In this document: positions 46,645 to 58,372 of the stretch, in pieces | Position numbering within the stretch: the first letter of the stretch is position 1 | Layout: every line of letters begins with the position of its first letter | Position numbers and translations under genes: made by a program | The notes under the pieces: model-generated | Database searches by the model: none | Told to the model about the DNA's origin: nothing | The model's input: only the letters and a program-made list of their open reading frames with translations | Source of the DNA: Desmodesmus armatus | Taxonomy: Eukaryota; Chlorophyta; Chlorophyceae; Sphaeropleales; Scenedesmaceae | DNA length: 64,000 bases | Reading direction: 5' to 3' | NCBI GenBank assembly: GCA_007449985.2 | Contig: VIIQ02000559.1 | Location: forward strand, 1 to 64,000

Positions 46645-49600
46645 ATGCACAGGACTTTGACCACCCAAAGATGCCCAGCTGCATCCCCACTGGGTCATGG
46701 GCTGCCTGGTGTGCGCAGGAGTGCCAGGGTGAGCTTCAAGCAGCATACAGTAGGAGCACTGGCTTCAATGGCATGCATGTACATGCTGTGCTCACATGTG
46801 CTGCATGCCAACCATACATACATCATGTGTTTGTGCATGCACTACCCTGGATGCATGTACTGGTGCTGAGTATGCTGCCCGAGGATGCGACACGTGAAGC
46901 ATGTGATCGTGTGCTGTTCGCATGCAAGCGCCCCACTGTTGTCTGCTCTGTTTGTGCTGCCCATGTAGGTGTTTGTGCGCCAGCAGGCTGCTCGCAAGTC
47001 CCAGCCTGCTCAAGATCAGGGATCAGCAGGCACAGACAGCAGCAGTGAGTCAGCCAGCATGTCGAGTGGGTCCAGCCTTGATACAGGAGACAGCAACACC
47101 CAGAACAGCTGGGTCAGTGGGGAAGATGGAGAGGAAGAGGACGAGGGGGGAGAGGAGGAGGAGGAGGAGGAGGAGGAGGAGGAGGAAGATAGCTTGGTGG
47201 GGCCTGCAAGGCGCAGGCAGACCACAGCAGCAGCAGGCAGGCGCAGAGGGACAGCAGGGCGGCAGCTGCAAGGAAACGCTGCACGTGCACAGCCACCAGC
47301 AGCAGCAGCCGCTGCCGCTGCTGCTGCCGCAGGGCCGCCCAGTGCAGAACCAGCACCGCCAGCAGCAGAACAGCACATGCAGCATGCCCTCCGCCAGCCA
47401 TACTCACACCTGTTGGTGTGTGATTTACCGTTCAGCAAAAAGCTTCGCATACCAAGCGCAATGTGCACAGACCTTGCTGAGCTGCACTCAGAAGGCAGCT
47501 GTCCAGTGCAGTTGTCAGTGGTGGTACAGCCCTCAGGCTGGGATGACTCAGCGGACTGCAGGGACTTTATAATGCAGCAGCAGCACCCAGAGGCAGAACA
47601 GCAGCAGCAGCAGCAGCATGGCAGGGGCACCAGCACGGTTGGCCCGATCGATGGAAGGCTGACACTTCATGCAACTGGGGAGGTTCACATCAGGGAGGTC
47701 AGCTATGACGGCGTGCTCAAGCCCTATGTAGCAGTGAGATCCCCTCATGACATCACACATTCACTGGTGCTGCAAGAACGGGTGAGCTGCAGTATCAGAG
47801 AGTGCCTTGGTCTGTTGGTGCAGCGCGAGCGAACACAACAGTGTGTGCTGGGAGGGTGGGCCGCTGCTGGCAGCAGACATGTTGATCACCAACCGGGTTC
47901 TGGTGTCCACTCATCTCATGATGATCACATATCTTCAAGATGCCACTGAGTTGTGGCGTAAACAAATTGCCCCCTAGCATATCCACATGAACTTGAATTC
48001 AGGTTCAAGTTACGTGGCTGAAACTGAGACTGTGTGCAATTGGGTTGCGCCCCTTGCAGGTCCCTGGTGCTGATGGCCCCCCTCACTTCAAACTGCATAT
48101 ACAGCCTGGCCGCCCAGCACAGCCCAAGAACAACTATGGTGCTGCCGTCAGCCGTGCTGGCGCAGGCAAGGGGCTGCAGGTGTTCCCTGGCAGCGTGACA
48201 GAAGTACCAGTAGAGGTGGGCTCCGGTCATGAGCACACAACGTACAATGAACCGTTGATTGCACAGTGTGACTGTGGCTCCGGCGCACTAGCACTAGGAG
48301 GAGACCGTATCTGCAAAGCATAGTATGCATGCCTGTCACAAGTATGCAACATCAGCATGTACCCTTTGGGCTTCCCACTTCCGTGCTTTGGTAGGCATTG
48401 CGATCGTACAGTGAGCTGACACAGTGTGTTTGCTGCCACTGTCTTGTTGCAGGCAGGGAAGGTGCGCTTTGGATGTGGTGGTGCAACCCGCCAGTATCTG
48501 CATGTCACCATGCCAAAGGTGCTTGTGTGCTGCCAGCTGCCTGCCACTGTGGAATTCCCTGTGAGCATTACTTTGAAGTTGCAGGAGCAACAGGCAGCAG
48601 GTGAGGAAGTGTACTGCTGTTGTGGTGTTTACTCAGCCAGTTCAGTGCCTCACTCAGGGGTCTGTTGCAAACTTCGCCCTGTTGCAAACTTCGCCTTAAT
48701 GTTAAACTGAGTTTGCTCCAGGTTCTGCCAGCACCACACGGCATGGTCAAGCAGTACCAGTTTGTGTGATGCGATACATGGCTTTGCTGAGTAGCTGTGC
48801 TGTGTTGTGCAGTGATTGACAATGCAAGTTTCATGGTGCTGCACTGTTGCCTTGTGCTGCACTCTTCTGCTGGCTGCAGGGGGCCCTGATGTTGAGGTGG
48901 AGTTGGACCAGAGTACCCTCACTAGTGGCGCAAAGCTGTACTATGACAGCGCAGGTGCATGGCCCAAAGTGTTTTGGCGGCAGAACCTGCCTCACCCACT
49001 GTCGGTCTACAAGGATCGTCACGTCGCCAAGATCTCACTCGTGCCGCACCTTGACAGCTACCTCCTTACTTTCGTACTAGCACCAGCAGCAGCAGCACCA
49101 CCAGCAGCAGCAGCGGCAGCGCATGGTGCAAGCCTAAGCCCACACATGGCCGCTGCACAGCCAGCAGCTCTGTCAGCTTCAGCACCAGGCAGCAGTGCAG
49201 GGGCGGCAGGTGCAGCAGCACAGTCAGGCCGGCGTGCTGCGGGATCTGTGATGGGGTTGCTTCCTGGGGAGGTGTCGGCACCTGGGGAGGTGTCAGCACA
49301 GACACCTCGGCCTCGAGCTACAGTAGCAGCAGCTTCAGCACTGCTGGCACAAGTGGCACCTGCAGCAGCGGCAGGTGGAGGTCCATCTGGAACTGGCCAG
49401 GCTATTCCCCCTGTTGGCCCTCAAGCAGCAGCACTGCGGCAGGAGCAGCCGTGGCACGTGGAGGTCGATCCTCCCAGGCAGTCCCCCCTGCTGGCCCCCA
49501 GGCCCTGCTGCCCCTCAAGCGGCCTGCAGCTGCGGTGCAGCCAGCCATCAACACCAGCTGGCAGGGCACAGGCAGTCACACAGGAACAACAGGTCCAGCA

Positions 49601-51066
49601 CCGTCAGCAGGTCCAAGCAGCAAGAAGCGTCGGGGTGGCAGGCTGGCAGAGCAGCAGCGTGATGCAAGCATGACACCAGCAGCAGCAGCAGCAGCAGCCA
49701 ATTCAGCACCACCAGAAGGAGCAGCACTTGGAGGGCCTGCAGCTGCTGCTGTCACCGTAAACCCTGTTGGTCTATCAGCAGAGACAGCCACACTGCGGCT
49801 GGCAGCCGCAGGAGTGATGGCGATGCAGCAAGACCCAGCAGTGGCACCCAACAGCTCAGCAGCCCCCTTTGACCCCCAGCCAGTGCTGCGGCCAGAATCC
49901 CAAGAACAGCTGCTGGCAGCACCAGCAGCACAGGTCCAGCAGCAGCATGTTACAGCAGGAACTGCTGACAGCATACTGCTCACTGCCACCCCCATCACCA
50001 GTATGCTTGCAGGTGCTGGCAGGGCCCAGGACAGTAGGCAGCTGGAGCGTGAGCGTGAGCATGCACTGCCGCAGTGCATGCTGCGGCTGCTGCGGCAGCA
50101 GCAGCAGCACCAATAGACTGGCCTGCTGCAGCCAACAGCAGTCACAGCAGCAGGTGGGCATGGTGGTGCTGCTAGCAGTGCTGCTGGTGCTGCTGCACCA
50201 CCTGCTGCAGTCCTTGTGCTGGGCAAGCACGAGCCAAGGGCAGCTGTGCTGAGCCCAACAGGCAGTATGTGCGATGGTGGGCAGGCACAGAACTTACAAG
50301 GTGCTGCTCACCCTCAGCAGCACCTGCAACAGCCGCAGCAGCACCGTGACGGACCCCCACCAGCAGCACAAGCAGCAGCAGCAGCCAGTGGTTTCAGCGC
50401 TGATGCAGTCGTCAGCCCTGCAGCATCACTACCAGTCCCTCCGCTTGTGCCTGTCCCTGCAGCCGGTAGGCCAACTGACAGCCTGGCACCAGCAGCAGCA
50501 CTCAAACGCAGCCAACAGCCTACTAGTAGAGGTGGCAGGCTGGCAGAGCAGCAGGATGTGGACATGACGCCAGCAGCAGCACCAGTAGCAGGACCTGTAT
50601 TGCAGACTCTGCCCCAGACACACCAGGGACTGGAGTCAGGTGACCTAGCAGGTACACCAGCAGCTTCAGCAGCGGCAGCAGCAGCAGCCACAGCAGCACC
50701 ACTGGTGCCGCCAGCACCAGCACCAAACCCTGCCAGCATCCCTCCTCTAACATGGCCAGCAGGTCCGGCAGCAGTCTCAGTCGAAGCAGCAGCAGCAGCA
50801 GCAGCAGCAGCACCATCACCACCAGTAGCAGGTGTGGTGCTCAAACAAGAGCCAACAGCATGCAACACTGCAGTCGCCCCCTTCAGCCCCCCGCAGGTTC
50901 TGCTGCCCCTCAAGCGGCCTGCACAGCAGCCACTGGCAGCAACAACCTCCAAGCAGCTGCGGCGGCTCCCACAAGGACCAGGTGCCGCAGCCGCCACACT
51001 GCGAGGGAGCCCCAATGCAGAGGTGTTGGCTGGTGCTGGCAGCAGCAGGGACCTTGACAGAACGGT

Positions 51067-51106
<40 letters not shown>

Positions 51107-51710
51107 CTGTTACCACCACTGCCTGCATTCACAGCAGGTGGTGGTGGCGCTGCTGGTGGTGGTCACCCTTCTTCTACGGCCAACGGTCCACTTGCAGCTG
51201 CCAACCTCACAGCCCCACAGCAGCCACAATACCTCACTACCAGTGGTGCTGCAGCGTCTGGCCCAGTGCCATCACCACCACCATCTGCTGCAGTTGGTGT
51301 GTCAGTCAAGCGAGAGGCTCCAGAAGTGCTTGACCTCACAGCTGACTCAGACGACGATCAGGGTGGTGTGGGTTGTGACAAGGAGGGCAGCATCTGCCCG
51401 CAGCACAGCCACTCTGGCCAGCAGCAACAGCTGCAGCAGCAGCCACAACCCAATGAGGTGCCACCGCAAGCCTCACCAGCACCCCCAGCAACGGCAACCC
51501 CATCAGCACTACCGGCGCCAACACAGCAGCAGCAGCACCAGCACCAGCAGCCCAAGCAGTACCAGCCATGACGGATGTGACAGGGACAGGCAGTGGCACC
51601 ACCAACCCTAGAGCAGTTCCGTCTGTCCTCCTTGCAGCAGCAGTTTCTGGTACTGCCCCTGGTGCAGTACAGCCAGGTGCAGCTGCGGCCAGCAGTGCTG
51701 CTGCTGCTGC

Positions 51711-51750
<40 letters not shown>

Positions 51751-52137
51751 GCTACTGCTGCCGCTGCTGCTGCCGGCACCCAGCTGATGCCAGGCCTGCA
51801 GCTGCCTGATGCCTCCTCTGCCACCGCTATTGAGCAGCACCTGGCACTCTTCATGGCAAGGCAGCTGCAGCCGCTGCTGCCTCGATCACAGTACAGCAGG
51901 CTGATGGGACAGCTGCAGAAGACCTTCAGGCCTAACAGGGTGGCAGTGGGTGCTGGCGCTGCTGCTGCTGGTGGTCCTGCTGGTGGTGCCGAAGGTGCTG
52001 GGGTAGCAGTGGGAGGTCAGGTAGAGCAGCTCCAGGTGATATACCTGTATGTGCAGGCAGCTGTGGTTGGTGGGCAGCTCAGTGAGGTCCTGGCGGCTGT
52101 CAACAACCTGATTGACGCCAGCCGCAACCCAGCTTGA
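46645..52137 (+). CDS. Large low-complexity protein with SUMO-attachment and SUMO-interaction motifs
   Basis: Exons in matching phase: 46,645-46,728 (weakest), 46,969-47,781, 48,060-48,215, 48,453-48,600, and from 48,880 on. Exon 2 has a Glu run of ~20 residues, then an apparently folded part starting SHLLVCDLPFSKKLRIPSAM and ending near SYLLTFVL (~49,080), of unknown family. The rest is Ala/Pro/Gln-rich with two related modules (RGGRLAEQQ followed by DMTPAAA; LLPLKRPA twice). Near 50,840 is LKQEP and near 51,310 VKRE, both psi-K-x-E SUMO sites; at 51,323-51,358 is EVLDLTADSDDD, a classic SUMO-interacting motif. The C-terminal IEQHLALFMARQLQPLLP region looks folded. No RING or SP-RING was seen. 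The frame loses one base near 49,430 and again near 51,570 (or an intron there ends at CTTGCAG 51,639), and there is an in-frame TAG at 50,114. A nuclear regulator is inferred. Confidence 0.65.
51065..51106. repeat. CAG triplet run coding polyglutamine
   Basis: A nearly pure (CAG)n run in the SUMO-motif gene, read as Gln in the gene frame. Similar triplet runs occur at 51,696-51,760 (GCT/GCC, Ala), 59,938-59,990 (Gln), 60,815-60,863 (AGC, Ser) and 62,195-62,228 (GCT, Ala). Confidence 0.9.
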
Positions 52138-54588
52138 GGCCACTCAGCTGCCGTCATGTTGCCAGCCATTGGCATGGGGTTTTTTGCACCTGTTCAATTG
52201 CCCGGGCTGTTCAATGCTCCGGTGCACTTGCTGGCCTTACAGCCGTTCCACGGCTAGCAGCGCTTCTAGGGAAGCTATGTCTGTCCTCAGCACCGTGCTT
52301 CGTCAGGCTGTCTTGGTGCCAGTATATGTCCTCAGTGCAGCTCCCTGATGAGTTTCAAGCTTCCAGTAGGGCTTTGCCCACTGTGGATTTGTGTGAAGGC
52401 ATGTCGCTGCGTGGTTTGAACTGTTGTCTTGACAGGTGCAGGCTGTGGTTGTGTGCAGGCATGCAGGTAACAGCAAAGGACTGCTGGAAGATTCCATGTA
52501 ATCATGAAGCTGACTTCTGTCGTCTCAGACGACCAGTGGTCACTGCACTGGCATATGTACGGTGCTGCTGGAATGCAACATGGCGGCTACACAACCGCTA
52601 ACTTAGTTAGGAGGCACGAAAATGTCTGCACTGTTTCCTGCCTACCCAAGCTGAGGATCTTCTCTGCTTTTACAGACTGACAATTTGGCGTATGCCAGTT
52701 CGCTCTCTTGCCCCAGCATCCGATGCTTGAAATGCAGCTTGCAAGGGCAGACTCCTGCAAGAACCTCCAACACACCCCTACCTGCACAATTCAGTCATTC
52801 ACGGCATGCCTATGAGTCAAACTTCCACAAGGTCGCACCACCTGCCAGGCACACCACAACAAAGCAATGGGGTAATTGCTGCAGCCTGCTCAGCAGCTCC
52901 CGGGGAGCCCAAACAGCTTGGGCCAGCACCGTGCTACCAGCTAGCACCGCTATGGAGCACACCAACCCATGAGCAGAAAGCTGTTGAACTTCAACATTGG
53001 GCCAATGCAAAGTAGGCGGGCAACTGCACGTTCTGTTGGCAGTGCTTATCAACAAGGCGGCATTGGCAGCGGCTCTTTCCCGTCAAGACAGGGAGGGCTT
53101 GCGAAGGCTCGCGCAGCCAATCGCCGGCTGAATCGACTCTGCCCATGGAGGGCGGTGGCCTCGCGAGGCCACCCAGCGTTGCGCAAGGGTAGTTAGCAAT
53201 CGTCGGCTTCAAATTAGATGTCCGATTCGCATACACAGCACGACGGACGGTTCTCGGTCGATCGCCGTCCGCGTCGATGAAGGCCGCTTGCAGGTCGGTG
53301 GCGGGAGCCAATGGCCTCGGTAACGCAGAACCGCACTTGGCGGCCGCCAGGTTGGGCCTCTCACAATATTGTGAGGCTTTCTGAACTTGGTCTCATGTGC
53401 TGTGGTTGAACAACAGCTCTGTGCTGTAGGCAAAGAAGCAGTCTTGCAAACACAGCACAAGACCTTGGCACATATACTACTCTATGCCGCACCATGTCTA
53501 GCTTCTTGGTCTCCGAGGAGTCCTCCTGCTAGCTTTGAATGCAATCTCTGCTTGCGTTCAGCAGGCTGCGCATGATAGTGAGGCTGCAAGCAAGAGCCGC
53601 AAGCTGCTGGCGGGTGGTTCACTGACCATGATAAGAAATGCTGCCATGACAGCCACCTCAATTCAAGAAGCCTTGTTGTTTGCTGCCCTTGCTGGCAGTT
53701 GGGTCTTGAGCCTCAAAATGTGGGATACAGAACTGGTATGTGCGACTGCCTTACAGCAAGCTCCACCTTTTTGTGTGGCCCAACTGCGATGGGTGCCTGT
53801 CATGTGTGGTCACTGTATCATGTATACGCTGTTGGGGTATGAGACTGCCCTACTGCCAGATGTGGATGGGATCAGTATCGCCTCGTTCAACCAAAGATTC
53901 TCCACATCATGTGTTATGGCATGGGCCCCACAACAACAATTTGCACCAGTGTTGCTTCTGTGGGATGCCAGGTGCACACAAACACTTGTGAACATTGTGA
54001 GCACTACGAGTGGGCACATTGTGCAGTCACTGCACATATGTGCAACAAAACAGCTACTAATCAGACTGGCTGGGCACACCCCACTGCAACACCTGCACAT
54101 GCCACAAGAAAAAACAACCGCACTTGCCACCTCACTCCTACACCTGCGTGCCAGCAAACTGTGCATCCTGCCAAAACAGTCGCCCAGTCCAGACACAGAC
54201 AACCAGGTTAAGGCACTGTCCATGGACGCTAGCAGTGCTAACAGCTTCACATGATGGAGCTTCACCATATGGATGCATGCACTTGCAAGCAGCAGACATC
54301 ATGGTTTGTCCAAGGTCCTACATCTCAGCTGGCAGCAACAAACTGCACACTGTGCGGTGACCGCAGCACACCACTGAAAGGAGAATGCTAAAGCACTCCA
54401 ACACGCCCCATGCCAATGCACCCAACCTCACCCCATGGTCTGCCGCAGAGGGCACACCATGAGTCATGCTGAAACCTGTGGTGAACAAGCTGGTTCCCTG
54501 CAGGGAGCTAGCAGCTTCCAACAGCTCATGTCGTTACCTGAGTGCTTGCGGCATTCGCCACTGCACTGGGTATTCACTCGTGCAGAAA
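52138..54588. other. Intergenic region with a CpG-rich patch
   Basis: No gene is supported. At ~53,000-53,400 the composition changes to CpG-rich DNA (CTCGGTCGATCGCCGTCCGC, CTCGCGAGGCC), unlike the CAG/TGCA-rich DNA around it, with a perfect 16-base palindrome CTCACAATATTGTGAG at 53,360-53,375. It could be the promoter of an unrecognised transcript. The + strand frame 53,535-54,254 is open for 239 codons but starts at TTG and has no protein-like pattern. Confidence 0.45.
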
Positions 54589-56538
54589 CTAATTGGTGCA
54601 TCCTGCAGCTGCAGCAGCTGCTAGGGCCTTGCACACGGGCTTGTGCTGCCGCCATGCTTGCCGCTGACAGCCCCGCCCACAGTAGCGGGCCGTATGGCAC
54701 CCAGCACAGATGCAGCTGCGCCCCGACACCAGCTGCACCTCTGTGGGCCCGCTGATGTTGACACAGGTGGGGTTGTTGCAAAATTGTGGCACTGCAATGC
54801 TGGTGAGCATCACCCCGGCCGCCTGCAGCTCCTGCACCAGTGCTGCAAGTGAAGCATCACTGACCCCCTCTTGCCGCACCAACTGCTGAGCTGCTGACAG
54901 CGCATCCAGCTGCTGCTTGAAGGACTGTCGGTCCCCGCCGGCAGCAGCTGCTAGGGCCGCGTGAGTTGCAGGTGAGGTGGCGGCCCCCACCCATGCAGCC
55001 ACTGTGGCCAGTAGCTCCTCCAATCCGCAGGGGTCAGCTGTGGCAGTCGGCTGCCCCTCCCGCCACCCCGGGATGCATATGCATGCTGATCTGTACGACA
55101 CATGCACCCCTTCCTGCTCCTGTTCTGGTGCTGCTGCGCCAGGTGCGAGCAGAAGCAGCAGCTTGGGTGCCTGCTGGTTCAACTGCTCTGCCCACCCCAG
55201 GCAGCATTGCCCCAAGATGACAAGGCTGGGAAGGTACAGACCCTCCGCTTCAGCAGGTACATCCTGAGCCTGCTCGCACGCTGTTGGCGCTGCTGCTGCT
55301 GCTGCTGCACGCGAGGCTGCCGCTGTTGAGGCTACGGCTGCCCGCGCAGATGCCCAGCAGCAAGTGTCTGCCACATGCTGCTCCCAGCACAGCTTGTCCC
55401 CTGGCCCCAATCTGCAGCGGCCCAGCTTCTGCACGGTGCGGAGCACACTGTAAAACTGCCGCAGCTCCACTGCCAGCACTGCAGGCCCATGCAGGCCAAT
55501 GTGCCTTGCGAGCTCAGGCCTGACGTCATCAATGTCGTTGCTCCCAAGGAGCAGCTTCACCAAGCAGGGGGCAAATGCCGGGATCTCGATGTGCTGACCG
55601 CTCTGCACTGCTGTGGTGACTGTGCGCAGTGCAGCTTCAAGGGCGGTGCACACCTCGACAAACTTGCCTGCCACCAGTGGCACAGCAGCCGCATGCGACA
55701 CCTCGACTGGTGCAGCGTCCTTGTTGTCGCTGCTTGGCTGACGTAGCGGACTTGCTGTGCTGCCGCAATCGCAGGTCCATGTGCTGATGTCATACACCAG
55801 ATGTGTCAGCAGCTGCACTACCTCCCCCGCGCAGCTAGCCCGCCAACCCCAGGTAGCCGGCTCGTCACTGCTGCTGGCGTTGGAGGAGACTGGCACTGCT
55901 GGTGTCGCAGCTGGTGTGATGTGGTCCATCTCGAAGCTGCCTGATCCAGCAGCAGTCTTAGCACGCGGCTCAGCCTGTGATGGCTGCTGCAGCAACAGCT
56001 GGTTTGCCAGCCGCAGCGCCCCATCCAACAGCTCCCCTGCCCAAGCAAGGTCTGGCGGCCACTGCAAGGGACTGCTGTCCAAGCAGGTCATCATGCTGTA
56101 GCCATATAGGGCACTGTTGCTGACCTCAACGAGTCCTCTTGCAAAAGCTTCGCTTCTCCCACAGTCCCCACTGCTCTGACGATGCTGCTGTGCGGAGCCC
56201 GCCATGGTGCTAGAACCTAGCAGAAGCAGGTTGTGGGCGGACGGCAGCAGCACTGACGGCAGCAGCAGCCACAGCTGCTGCTCGAACCGCCAGCGCTGCT
56301 CATCAAGCGGCTCTCCCCCTTCCATCTGACCCTGTCCCCCTTGATTACTGTCACTATCAAACAAAATAGAAACTGCCTGGTGGTACATAGCAGTCACATA
56401 CGGACCTGCCACGAGTCTGGACGCCATCTCCATAGGGCTGGGCAGCTGCTTCGCCACTGCTGTCAGCTGGGGGGCTAAGCCCAACAGCTCAAACAGCTGC
56501 AGCTGGATGGGTGTGAGGGCATCACTCCTAGCAGACTC

Positions 56539-56575
<37 letters not shown>

Positions 56576-58001
56576 CCATGGTGTTTGAAGCGGTCGGTGC
56601 CGCCGCCACTGGCACCCATGCTGCTGCTACTGCTCTTGCTGCCCCTACTGCTGCTGGTACCACCAGCACTGCTGTTCTGCAACCCCTGGCTGCCCCTGGC
56701 TGCGATCTGGCTACAGGATATGTCAAACAGGGAGCTGTTCAGCGCCACTGATGTTGCCAAGAACGGGAGGCAGTGAGGGGACAGCAGCAGCCGCTGCAGC
56801 GGCTGCAGCTGCTGCTCCCCTTGCTGTGCCTGTGCTTTGCAGGCGGGTGCGCGGTACTGTTCTGCTTCGCAAATCATCATTGCCAAGCTCTCACCAAGTG
56901 CCAGAGCAGCAGTGGTTCTCTGTTGCAGGCCTTGCAGCAGGGCATCTGCTTGCTGCGGCACCCTCTGCTGCAGGGCTGGCACCAGGTGCTGCAGTGCACT
57001 GCTGCTGTGCTGCAGTGCTGCGGTGCACAGCTGCATGATGGCCTCTACGTGCCCGCTGCTAGGGTCGCACAGCCAGGCATGGCAGCTGGCAGAGGCCGTC
57101 TGACCTGCAGAGCTCGACAAGTCCCGCAGGGCGAGCAGCAGATGGCGGACAAGGTCCAGCTGGTGCTGTGCCGCGCTGCTGTTGCACACTGCAAAGCGGC
57201 CGAGGTTAGCGCACAGCTCGTCACTGCTCTGACCTGCAAGTGCTGCTGCTTCACTGCGCAGGTCTGCAGCCAGCGCTGCCATGACCACTGTGAGATGCTG
57301 AAGGACCCCGGCTTGCTGCAGCTGCTGCCGCATGCTGGTGCTTAGGTTGCTGGCAGCAGCACCATCCTTCATGAGACCTGATGCTGCAGCTGTGTTGAAC
57401 AGCGAGTGGAGCACACAGAGGGCTGCACATGTCCCTGGGGAGCTCCAGCCATGTCGGGCTGCTTTGCCAAAAGCTACACCAACATGCAAGGGGACCTGCG
57501 TCAGCACAATAGCAGCAGAGGCGTTGGAAGCAGGCGCAGCGCACACTAGGTTGGGAGCAGGTGCAGCGCATACCACTAGACAACAGGGCAGGACTTGGGC
57601 ACATACAGTGTCGTGCAGGGTGACTGAGGACATCGCAGGAGATCAGCTCATGGTGCCTATAGTGTGACTGGCCGTGTGCAGTGCCTGCACTGTTGTCATG
57701 ATCACTCCTCTGCGTTTATGTCAGCCTCACCAATTTACATGGTGGCTGTACTACAGGCCATGCTGATGTTCACACACTTGTTCACAAGTAACACCGCTGC
57801 TGATGTGTCCACACGCACCTGAAGTTGCAGCACAAGCTTTTTCAAGGTGGCCTTTGGTAGAGGTGGAATGTTGTGCAGCTTGTATTCCAGGGCCTCAACG
57901 TTCGTCCACATGGATGGGTCTGAACAGCTGGCCTGGTCCTTGGTACCATTGTGCAGAAGCTTGACAGCCCGTTCCCACAAACCAACTACGCTTGCACCCA
58001 T
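54589..58001 (-). CDS. Large protein with C-terminal MYND zinc finger (gene A of a divergent pair)
   Basis: Exon 1 is 58,001-57,819 (MGASVVGLWERAVKLLHNGT to LVLQLQ), then an intron 57,818-57,496 (GTGCGTG to GACGCAG), then exon 2 57,495-54,589; both junctions are phase 0 and the total is 1,029 residues. A single-exon reading from ATG 57,633 is possible, but its first 46 residues look intronic. Residues ~967-1,016 form the MYND finger: CNNPTC, then C-I-C-A-G-C, RYCGRGC, WRQHKPVC, with all zinc ligands present. MYND domains bind proline-rich partner proteins; the long alpha-helical, Leu/Ala/Gln-rich body is of unknown fold, with one short poly-Ser run near residue 430. Such proteins are often numerous in chlorophytes. 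The role is probably regulatory and not known. Confidence 0.82.
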
Positions 58002-58372
58002 GTGACCACAGGATCAACAGAGCTTTCTATGCCATGAGTTGAGCATGGAAGTGCTTCCCTCCTGCAAGCAACTGGTGTGGGTCAGATATGCTGTGCGTTC
58101 ACCGTTGGGGGTTTGGAGGCACACACAAAAAGCATTAGCAGATTCTGATCATGAGCAGCCACACACTTGTTGGCCGTTCTTATTATTGCTTTGAATTTTG
58201 CAGATCTAGATCAGGGTTCCGACACAACTCCGACAACAACTAAAGCCACCGGTTGTCGCAGGGTGTGATGCAGACCAATTGTATGGTCAGGATATGTGTG
58301 TCGCTATTCTCTCTTCGTTCCTGATGATGTGAGCGTGGCTTGTGCCAGCCTGTCACCCCCACACACAGCAGC
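58002..58372. promoter_or_regulatory. 371-base shared upstream region between divergent MYND genes
   Basis: The ATGs of the two MYND genes face away from each other across this interval. It is AT-richer than the genes (CTTATTATTGCTTTGAATTT at ~58,178) and has no ORF. A bidirectional promoter is the simplest reading; no specific element was identified. Confidence 0.5.

Noticed and set aside
50114..50116. TAG reassigned to glutamine
   Set aside because: TAG serves as a normal terminator for the 28.6-30.1 kb gene and only one candidate readthrough codon was found; error or a truncating allele is simpler.
50314..51132. 272-codon minus-strand frame (Cys/Ala/Gly-rich) opposite the SUMO-motif gene
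   Set aside because: It is the antisense shadow of CAG/GCA-rich coding sequence; the + strand frame carries recognisable motifs.
53535..54254. 239-codon plus-strand frame
   Set aside because: It starts at TTG, lacks a hydrophobic or domain pattern, and no splice context links it to the CpG-rich patch upstream. It is left as unsupported.
57496..57633. N-terminal 46 residues of a single-exon reading of MYND gene A
   Set aside because: The composition is Cys/Ala/Pro repeats without pattern, and a good GTGCGT...GACGCAG intron joins, in phase 0, a more protein-like first exon at 57,819-58,001.
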